DNA from: Candidatus Roizmanbacteria bacterium
GTDB taxonomy: Bacteria; Patescibacteriota; Microgenomatia; UBA1406; GWC2-37-13
Direction of reading: 5' to 3'
Assembly: GCA_016186235.1 (NCBI GenBank)
Contig: JACPMD010000135.1
Location: 1 to 5,467, forward strand
Length of the DNA: 5,467 bases
Below are positions 1 to 4,836 of this stretch, piece after piece (the stretch's first letter is position 1; every line of letters begins with the position of its first letter). The notes below the pieces were generated by a model, which ran no database searches, had not been told where the DNA came from, and saw nothing but the letters and a program-made list of their open reading frames with translations. The translations under genes and the position numbers were made by a program.

Positions 1-521
1 ACGAGATTGAAAAAGCCAGTAAGGAAATTCTTAATCTGTTTCTAACCGTGCTTGATGAAGGATATTTCACCGATGGGTTTGGGCATAGAGTTGACTGCAA
101 AAATCTAATCATTATTGGAACATCAAATGCCGGTTCAGACTTTATTTATAAACAAATGCAGTCTGGATTACACTTCGAGAACGATAGGGCGCTCGTCGAT
201 TATCTTATTGAGCAAAAACTATTTTCTCCAGAATTCCTTAATAGATTCGATGCAGTAATCGCCTATAATCCACTTGACGTTCAGTCGATCATCGACGTAG
301 CCAAAAAATTTGTCACGATAATTGCCGACGATATGTATAAACTGCACAAAATCAAGCTTGCTGTTCCAGACGATCGTCTCGTAGAATTGGCGAAGATCGG
401 ATATAATGAGAAATTTGGCGCGCGAGATATGGAGAGGCTATTACGAACGCACATCGAGGACAAAGTTGCAAAGCTCATTTTAGAAAATAAGGTTAAACAG
501 GGTGAAACGATTCAGTTATGA
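1..521 (+). CDS. Clp/Hsp100 AAA+ unfoldase ATPase, C-terminal fragment (5' truncated)
   Basis: The reading frame is open from the first base of the window (codons from position 3; the leading AC fits the end of an Asp codon), so the gene starts upstream and the GTG at 48 is not its start. About 172 residues remain. They begin inside the Walker B region (EIEKA, normally preceded by Asp) and continue through LTVLDEGYFTD, the sensor-1 motif GTSN, the arginine-finger motif SPEFLNRFD and the sensor-2 motif FGARDMERLL. This is the order of the second ATPase domain of ClpA/ClpB/ClpC and its C-terminal small domain. Such proteins form hexamers that unfold or disaggregate proteins using ATP. The part that would separate ClpB from ClpA/ClpC is mostly missing. 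Where ClpA and ClpC carry a ClpP-docking tripeptide after sensor 1, this protein has SGL, so partnership with ClpP is uncertain. The stop codon overlaps the next start as ATGA. Confidence 0.93.
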   Translation, partial: EIEKASKEILNLFLTVLDEGYFTDGFGHRVDCKNLIIIGTSNAGSDFIYKQMQSGLHFENDRALVDYLIEQKLFSPEFLNRFDAVIAYNPLDVQSIIDVAKKFVTIIADDMYKLHKIKLAVPDDRLVELAKIGYNEKFGARDMERLLRTHIEDKVAKLILENKVKQGETIQL

Positions 522-1648
522 TCAATACACTTTCAATCTATTTCACTGCTGCCACTTCCTATGATGGAGATCTTCATAATCACTATGTAAAAATACTCTC
601 ACTCATTAAAAATCACTCCGCGTCGCTCCTATCAGGAGAACAGATTGTAAATGAGGAGCTTCTGAAAAGAGATAAAAAGTTAACTCAGAGACAAATTTTC
701 GAACGCGAAAAAAAATTGATAGAAGAGTCTGATTGTGTCATTGCTGAAGTATCCCGACCTTCGCTTGGAGTAGGCTCAGAAATTACTCATGCATTAATCA
801 ATAAAAAACCTGTTTTAGCCTTGGTCTTTGAGGGATACGAGGATAAAATTTCTCCTATCATCGCAGGTAATCCTTCTGAGAGTCTGTTTATGGAGTTCTA
901 CAATTTCGACAAAATTCCCTTTATCATCAAAGATTTTCTCGCCCACGTCCAAAACCTTAAGAAAAAAAAGGGGAAAATGATCGTCCTCGAAGGCGGTGAT
1001 GGATCGGGAAAAACGACACAGGCTAAAATGCTTGTCGAATATCTCAGGGGGCACAAATTTCCGATAAAATATTTTGATTTTCCCCAATATTATCATTCTT
1101 TTCACGCCAAAACCGTGGCCAAATTCTTAAGAGGAGAGTTTGGAAATATCGATCAAGTTTCGCCGTATCTTGCCTCGCTCGCTTACGCGCTTGACCGCGC
1201 TTCTGCCAAAAACATAATGGAAGATTTTCTTCACGACGGAGGAATTATTATTGCCAACCGCTACGCCACTTCAAACATTGCTCATCAAGGGGCAAAATTC
1301 TCTACGGATAATGAGAGAGACGATTTTCTCAAATGGGTCTACGAGCTCGAATACAAAATACATCGTATTCCTAAGGAAGATGTAGTAATTTATTTACATG
1401 TGCCTTGGCGCATAGGAGCCAAACTTACCGAGAAAAGAGAGAAAAGAAACTATCTCAAAGGCTTAAAAAACGATATTCATGAAACAGACCTTGACTATCG
1501 AAGAAAAGTCGAAACAATGTACCTTTCGCTCGTCCATCGATTTAAACACTGGGTCAAAATCGACTGTGTTGAGAAGGGAAAGCTTTTATCACCGCAAGTC
1601 ATCCACAAAAAAATTATCACAGTTTTAAAGGAGAAAAAGATATTTTAA
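518..1648 (+). CDS. tmk: Two-domain protein: DNPH1/RCL-like deoxynucleotide N-hydrolase fused to thymidylate kinase
   Basis: 376 residues. Residues 1-145 resemble DNPH1/RCL, which cleaves the N-glycosidic bond of 2'-deoxynucleoside 5'-monophosphates. Seen here are IYF near the N-terminus (Tyr8) and SDCVIAEVSRPSLGVGSE (residues 71-88). Aligned by eye to human DNPH1 from memory, Tyr8, Ser82, Glu88 and Ser112 match Tyr24, Ser98, Glu104 and Ser128; the catalytic Asp80 appears as Glu64. Residues 154-376 are a full thymidylate kinase (dTMP to dTDP). They contain the P-loop GGDGSGKTT (159-167), ALDR (224-227), NRYATSNIAHQGAK (247-260) and a lid/C-terminal segment with NDIHETDLDYRRKV (318-331). The lysine-rich linker (148-153) precedes Met154, a possible internal start. 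The ATG at 518 is chosen because it overlaps the Clp stop, suggesting translational coupling. The kinase call is firm. The N-terminal family call is good, but its substrate is unknown; a nucleoside deoxyribosyltransferase activity is the alternative. Confidence 0.88.
   Translation: MINTLSIYFTAATSYDGDLHNHYVKILSLIKNHSASLLSGEQIVNEELLKRDKKLTQRQIFEREKKLIEESDCVIAEVSRPSLGVGSEITHALINKKPVLALVFEGYEDKISPIIAGNPSESLFMEFYNFDKIPFIIKDFLAHVQNLKKKKGKMIVLEGGDGSGKTTQAKMLVEYLRGHKFPIKYFDFPQYYHSFHAKTVAKFLRGEFGNIDQVSPYLASLAYALDRASAKNIMEDFLHDGGIIIANRYATSNIAHQGAKFSTDNERDDFLKWVYELEYKIHRIPKEDVVIYLHVPWRIGAKLTEKREKRNYLKGLKNDIHETDLDYRRKVETMYLSLVHRFKHWVKIDCVEKGKLLSPQVIHKKIITVLKEKKIF
961..979 (+). other. A8-G4 run and possible internal start at the domain junction
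   Basis: Eight A (962-969) followed by four G (970-973) lie three bases before an in-frame ATG (977-979) that begins the kinase domain. AAGGGG resembles a Shine-Dalgarno sequence, although the spacing is short. A start here would give a free 223-residue thymidylate kinase, the usual length for that family. Loss of one base in the run would end the upstream domain at TGA 978-980, overlapping this ATG as ATGA. Gain of one base would end it at TGA 997-999. Other A8 runs occur in the window without such consequences, so the site may be a plain linker. Confidence 0.35.
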
Positions 1649-1668
1649 AAACTCCCTAACCAAGTCAG

Positions 1669-1697
1669 TTGACAACGATGGACTTGCGTGTTATGAT
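1669..1697 (+). promoter_or_regulatory. Sigma70-type promoter with extended -10
   Basis: The -35 box TTGACA (1669-1674) matches consensus exactly. A 17-base spacer leads to the -10 box TATGAT (1692-1697), which matches five of six positions, and TG at 1689-1690 gives an extended -10. Transcription would begin near 1704 and leave about 34 untranslated bases before the ATG at 1738. It should serve the Ig-like protein gene and probably galU. Within the 89-base gap (1649-1737) no terminator hairpin for the upstream gene is visible. Confidence 0.8.
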
Positions 1698-1737
1698 CTA
1701 GATAGATAGTGATAAACAGCCTATCACAACAATATCT

Positions 1738-2154
1738 ATGGATAAAAAGTTGACAGGTCTTATTCTCATTTTTATCCTCACATTCTCCGTCTTTTCGGCT
1801 TTACTGGTGTTTAGAGAACCAATCACGCAATACACTCGGGCCAAAGAAGACATTACGCCAGATGCTGCCAAATCAACCATCCTGGCATGGCCAATTAATG
1901 ATATTAAAGCTACTGGATCAGATGTAAGCAACATCAGCGTATTCGTAAGAAGTATCAACGGAAGACCCCTCGAAAATAAATCAGTGAGCCTTTCTTCTTC
2001 GATTGGCACAGTGAATGCTATTTCCGATACAACAAATAAAAACGGGGAAGCGAAATTCACACTCTCTTCTTCTTCTCCTGGGGTTGCTGAAGTTTTAGCA
2101 ACTGTCCAGCCTGATATACAACTTACACAAAAAGTAAGCATCGAGTTTGAATGA
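1738..2154 (+). CDS. Membrane-anchored protein with a single bacterial Ig-like (Big_1/invasin-type) domain
   Basis: 138 residues. After MDKK a hydrophobic stretch (about residues 6-25) forms a signal anchor. There is no cysteine anywhere, so it is not a lipoprotein, and no clear signal-peptidase site follows. Residues 56-138 have the pattern of a Big_1/invasin-type beta-sandwich: a strand ending NISVFV, the turn NGRPLENKSVSLSSS, then TTNKNGEAKFTLSSSSPGVAEVLATV and a closing strand KVSIEFE. NGxAxFTL followed by Gly and a VLATV strand is the family's hallmark. These folds usually serve as extracellular spacers or adhesive modules; here only one copy is present and no catalytic domain, so its role is unknown. 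The protein is inferred to face outside with its N-terminus in the cytoplasm. It sits directly downstream of a strong promoter and 18 bases before galU. No Shine-Dalgarno sequence precedes the ATG. Confidence 0.8.
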   Translation: MDKKLTGLILIFILTFSVFSALLVFREPITQYTRAKEDITPDAAKSTILAWPINDIKATGSDVSNISVFVRSINGRPLENKSVSLSSSIGTVNAISDTTNKNGEAKFTLSSSSPGVAEVLATVQPDIQLTQKVSIEFE

Positions 2155-2172
2155 TTTACATTTAACAACTAC

Positions 2173-3051
2173 ATGAAGAAAATTACTAAGGTCGTAATTC
2201 CAGCGGCCGGCTATGGCACTCGCTTTCTCCCACAAACCAAAGCGATGCCCAAGGAGATGCTCCCAGTAGTAGATAAACCAGTTATTCAGTATGTTGTCGA
2301 AGAGGCAGTGCATTCGGGTATCGAAGACGTTATCATTGTGACAGGCTGGAGCAAGCGTCCGATCGAAGATCATTTTGACACACCTAATGCAGATTTAGTA
2401 AATAATTTAAAACAGGGAAAAAAAACGCATCTTCTTAATGAACTAAACAATATTTCCGAGATGGCTAATTTTATTTATATAAGACAAAAAGGGCCTTACG
2501 GCAATGGAACACCCGTCTTAAGCGCAGAGCCTATTATTGGAAACGAACCATTTGCTGTCATGTGGGGTGATGAATTTATTCATGCAACTCCACCTCGCCT
2601 TAAACAGATGATTACTGCCTGGGAAAAATATGGAGGGGTCATGATCTCTGGCGTTCGTATAGAAACGAAGGATCATCTTAGTCGTTATGGAATTGCTGAA
2701 CTCGAACCGATAGATGGACAGGTCCATAAAATTAAACGCATCGTCGAAAAGCCGCTTTCAAGCGAAGCGCCTTCCAATCTTGCAACTCACGGCGCATACA
2801 TTCTACCACCCGAAATTTTTAAAGCTTTAAAAAATTTAAAACCAGGAAAAGGCGGAGAAATATGGCTGGTTGATGCAATTAATGAACTCAAAAAGCAAGG
2901 AATCCCAATTTATGCCTGTGAAATAGAAAAAGGCAAGTATTACGATACAGGGAACAAATTGGAGTATCTCAAAACAGTTGTAGAATTTGCTCTCGAACAT
3001 CCAGAAATCAACGGCGAATTCAGGAAATTTTTGAAAAGCCTAAGGACATAA
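2173..3051 (+). CDS. galU: UTP--glucose-1-phosphate uridylyltransferase (GalU-type sugar nucleotidyltransferase)
   Basis: 292 residues, the normal length for bacterial GalU. It makes UDP-glucose from UTP and glucose 1-phosphate in the cytoplasm, feeding glycans and envelope polymers. The nucleotide-binding signature PAAGYGTRFLPQTKAMPKEM (residues 10-29) is followed by LPVVDKP. Next come FAVMWGDEFI (127-136) with the metal-binding Asp133, IVEKPLSSEAPSNLATHGAYIL (190-211, in two family motifs), GGEIWLVDAINEL (227-239) and GKYYDTGNKLEYLKT (254-268). The usual GLGHAVL motif is replaced by YGNGTPVLSA (109-118), and GRY in the following motif is HGAY, so a related sugar 1-phosphate specificity cannot be ruled out. 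The start fits the family N-terminus closely. It lies 18 bases after the Ig-like gene and is probably co-transcribed with it; no Shine-Dalgarno sequence is seen. Confidence 0.93.
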   Translation: MKKITKVVIPAAGYGTRFLPQTKAMPKEMLPVVDKPVIQYVVEEAVHSGIEDVIIVTGWSKRPIEDHFDTPNADLVNNLKQGKKTHLLNELNNISEMANFIYIRQKGPYGNGTPVLSAEPIIGNEPFAVMWGDEFIHATPPRLKQMITAWEKYGGVMISGVRIETKDHLSRYGIAELEPIDGQVHKIKRIVEKPLSSEAPSNLATHGAYILPPEIFKALKNLKPGKGGEIWLVDAINELKKQGIPIYACEIEKGKYYDTGNKLEYLKTVVEFALEHPEINGEFRKFLKSLRT

Positions 3052-3065
3052 AGCTCTAACATTTC

Positions 3066-3094
3066 TTGCAAAAAAACCTCATGATTGATACAAT
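3066..3094 (+). promoter_or_regulatory. Extended -10 promoter for the rpsB operon, possibly leaderless
   Basis: TTGCAA (3066-3071) matches four of six -35 positions. After 17 bases comes TACAAT (3089-3094), matching five of six -10 positions, with TG at 3086-3087 making it an extended -10. The -10 box ends six bases before the rpsB ATG at 3101, so transcription is predicted to start at or next to that A. That leaves no room for a ribosome-binding site or an S2 autoregulatory leader. The rest of the 49-base gap shows no terminator hairpin. Confidence 0.62.
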
Positions 3095-3100
3095 GTCCGA

Positions 3101-3784
3101 ATGGTACCGCAAACTCTCGTAGAAGAGCTTTTTAAGGCCAAGTCTCACCTTGGGCACAAAACAAATAGAGTTCATCCCAAAGCCAAGAAATATATTTACA
3201 CCATAGAGCAAGGAGTTTCTATCATTGATCTAACCCTCACAGCCGATTTGCTCGAAAAAGCAAAACAGTTTGTGAGTCAGCTTGGAAAAGAGCAAAAAAA
3301 ATTGCTTGTGGTGGTGACAAAAAAATATGCATCAGATTCTGCCCAAGAATTATGCAAAAAGCATGGAATCTTATACATTACGAGTAAATGGCCCGCCGGA
3401 CTCCTTACCAATTTTGAAACGATTCAAAAAAATATCAACAAGCTGAAGAAAATGGAGGAAGAGAAGACAAAAGGAGAATGGAATAAACTTGTTAAGTATG
3501 AACAGAGTGTGCTTAAGCGAGAACTTTCTAAGTTGGAAAGATTGTATGGAGGGTTGAAGTCCTTAGAAAAACTTCCTGACGCGCTTTTTGTCGTCGATAC
3601 GAAGAAGGAAAAAAATGCAGTCGTCGAGGCAAAAAAGAATCAAATCCCCATTATCGCTCTGGTTGATACAAACGTAGATCCGAGCGAAGTTAACTATCCT
3701 ATTCCGGCAAACGACGATTCATTTTCATCGATCGACTACATCATTAATCAAATCATCGAAGCATACGTTAAGGGAAAAAAGTAA
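3101..3784 (+). CDS. rpsB: 30S ribosomal protein S2 (uS2)
   Basis: 227 residues, a typical bacterial S2 length. It is a late-assembling small-subunit protein that sits between head and body near the mRNA exit side. Family motifs appear in order: SHLGHKTNRVHPKAKKYIYT (15-34), GVSIIDLTLT (38-47), VVTKK (71-75), SKWPAGLLTNFETI (95-108), the coiled-coil insertion with LKRELSKLERLYGGLK (138-153), LPDALFVVDTKKEKNAVVEA (158-177) and IPIIALVDTNVDPSEVNYPIPANDD (182-206, in two adjacent motifs). The ATG at 3101 places HLGHKT at the usual distance from the N-terminus. It opens the operon rpsB-tsf-frr-rseP. The coding sequence begins at the predicted transcription start, with no Shine-Dalgarno sequence upstream. 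Confidence 0.97.
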   Translation: MVPQTLVEELFKAKSHLGHKTNRVHPKAKKYIYTIEQGVSIIDLTLTADLLEKAKQFVSQLGKEQKKLLVVVTKKYASDSAQELCKKHGILYITSKWPAGLLTNFETIQKNINKLKKMEEEKTKGEWNKLVKYEQSVLKRELSKLERLYGGLKSLEKLPDALFVVDTKKEKNAVVEAKKNQIPIIALVDTNVDPSEVNYPIPANDDSFSSIDYIINQIIEAYVKGKK

Positions 3785-3793
3785 ATTGACAGT

Positions 3794-4252
3794 ATGTACG
3801 ACATCAAAAAACTCAAGCAACTACGAGACGAAACTGGAGTCTCCATAGCGCTTTGTAAGAAAGCACTGGAGGAGTCAAACAACGACCTGACAAGGGCCAA
3901 AAAGCTCCTCTTCTCATGGGGAGCAGAAAAAATCAAAGATAAGACAACGAAAACAACTTCTCAAGGAGCCCTTTTTTCATATGTGCACCATAACAAAAAG
4001 ATAGCTTCGCTCGTCGAGCTTTTTTGCGAAACGGATTTTGTCGCCAAAAACAGCTACTTTCAACACCTTGGTCAAGAGATCGCGATGCAAGTAGCTTCTA
4101 CTCCTGCCAAAAATCAAGATGAGCTTCTCAAACAACCATACAACCGCGACGCTTCCAAAATGATAAAAGATCTCATTAACGAGGGTGTCCTAAAACTTGG
4201 AGAAAACATAAAAATTGGAAAATTCATTCGCTTGGAACTTGGGGTAGAATAA
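3794..4252 (+). CDS. tsf: Translation elongation factor Ts, minimal form
   Basis: 152 residues. EF-Ts exchanges GDP for GTP on EF-Tu. The N-terminal UBA-like domain (1-45) reads LKQLRDETGVSIALCKKALE (7-26). The core follows with FSYVHHNKKIASLVELFCETDFVAKN (61-86, two motifs), including the TDFV segment (80-83) that inserts into EF-Tu. The C-terminal part KDLINEGVLKLGENIKIGKFIRLELG matches the family end. E. coli EF-Ts is about 283 residues and the short Thermus form about 196, so this protein keeps one core subdomain and has very short connectors. All functional motifs are present, so it reads as a complete short form, not a truncation. It begins 9 bases after rpsB with no Shine-Dalgarno sequence. 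A TTGACA at 3786-3791 overlaps the gap but has no partnering -10. Confidence 0.95.
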   Translation: MYDIKKLKQLRDETGVSIALCKKALEESNNDLTRAKKLLFSWGAEKIKDKTTKTTSQGALFSYVHHNKKIASLVELFCETDFVAKNSYFQHLGQEIAMQVASTPAKNQDELLKQPYNRDASKMIKDLINEGVLKLGENIKIGKFIRLELGVE

Positions 4253-4256
4253 GACT

Positions 4257-4817
4257 ATGAACTCCATTATTGCTCAGTTTAAAGAGTCGGCTCAACATAT
4301 TACTCAAGAGCTAGAAAATGATCTACGGTCTGTAAGAACAGGAAAAGCACATCCTTCCGTAATCGAAAACCTCATAGTCGAAACATACGGAGGTCAAACA
4401 AAACTGCGCCTCATGGAGCTCGCAACGCTCGGAATTGAAGCGCCTTCGACTATCGTGGTTGTACCTTTTGATACTTCAACATTGCAAGACATTGAAAAGG
4501 CTATTTTAAAATCGCCTCTGGGACTGTCTCCATCGGTACAAGGAAATAAGATACTCATCAAGGTACCAACCTTATCTCAAGAACAGCGGGAAAAAATGTC
4601 AAAAGTAGCCAGGCAGAAAGTTGAAGAAAAAAAAGAAGCCATTCGAATTCGTCGGGATGATGCACGAAAACAAATTAAGTCGCTCTTTGAATCGAAAGAG
4701 ATCGGTGAGGATGAAAAATTTAGGCTAGAAAAAGATCTCGACAATGAAACTCGTATCATTATGGATACTATGCAGTCGATAAAAGATAAGAAAGAAAAAG
4801 AGATCATGCAGATTTAA
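4257..4817 (+). CDS. frr: Ribosome recycling factor
   Basis: 186 residues, essentially the same as the E. coli protein (185). With EF-G it splits post-termination ribosomes into subunits. Domain I is a three-helix bundle formed by residues 1-30 and 106-186. Domain II is residues 31-105. Signature stretches are LRSVRTGKAHPSVIENLIVE (23-42), TYGGQTKLRLMELATL (43-58), PFDTSTLQDIEKAI (70-83), GLSPSVQGNKILIKVP (89-104) and EAIRIRRDDARKQIK (127-141), which carries the conserved arginines of the ribosome-contacting helix. It begins four bases after the tsf stop. In most bacteria pyrH lies between tsf and frr; here it is missing. No Shine-Dalgarno sequence is evident, so reinitiation after tsf is the likely route of translation. 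Confidence 0.97.
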   Translation: MNSIIAQFKESAQHITQELENDLRSVRTGKAHPSVIENLIVETYGGQTKLRLMELATLGIEAPSTIVVVPFDTSTLQDIEKAILKSPLGLSPSVQGNKILIKVPTLSQEQREKMSKVARQKVEEKKEAIRIRRDDARKQIKSLFESKEIGEDEKFRLEKDLDNETRIIMDTMQSIKDKKEKEIMQI

Positions 4818-4836
4818 ACTTTATTTATAAACTATT

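Noticed and set aside
48..50. GTG as the start of a short separate protein
   Set aside because: The same frame is open to the window edge and encodes conserved AAA+ sequence before this codon, so the gene is truncated by the window.
815..1105. A 96-codon open frame on the minus strand within the fused hydrolase/kinase gene
   Set aside because: It lies opposite conserved motifs, including the P-loop region, and shows no recognisable domain; it is a shadow of the real gene.
2058..2080. TCT/CTT-rich low-complexity tract as a microsatellite or slippage site
   Set aside because: It encodes the SSSS turn of the Ig-like domain in frame, and the repeat is short and imperfect.
1698..2168. A 156-codon open frame on the minus strand opposite the Ig-like protein gene
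   Set aside because: The plus-strand frame has a signal anchor, a recognisable Ig-like domain and a strong promoter. The minus-strand product resembles no family I know and ends inside the plus-strand promoter region.
3786..3791. TTGACA just before the tsf start, a possible -35 box
   Set aside because: No -10-like hexamer lies at 16-18 bases downstream, and such a promoter would start transcription inside tsf.
4577..4807. A 76-codon serine/phenylalanine-rich frame on the minus strand
   Set aside because: Its composition is the mirror of the lysine/glutamate-rich helices of ribosome recycling factor on the plus strand.
4826..4831. TATAAA six bases before the rseP start, a possible -10 box for a leaderless transcript
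   Set aside because: No -35-like sequence or extended -10 TG lies at the right distance. In a 19-base AT-rich gap such a hexamer is likely by chance, and rseP is simply downstream of frr.
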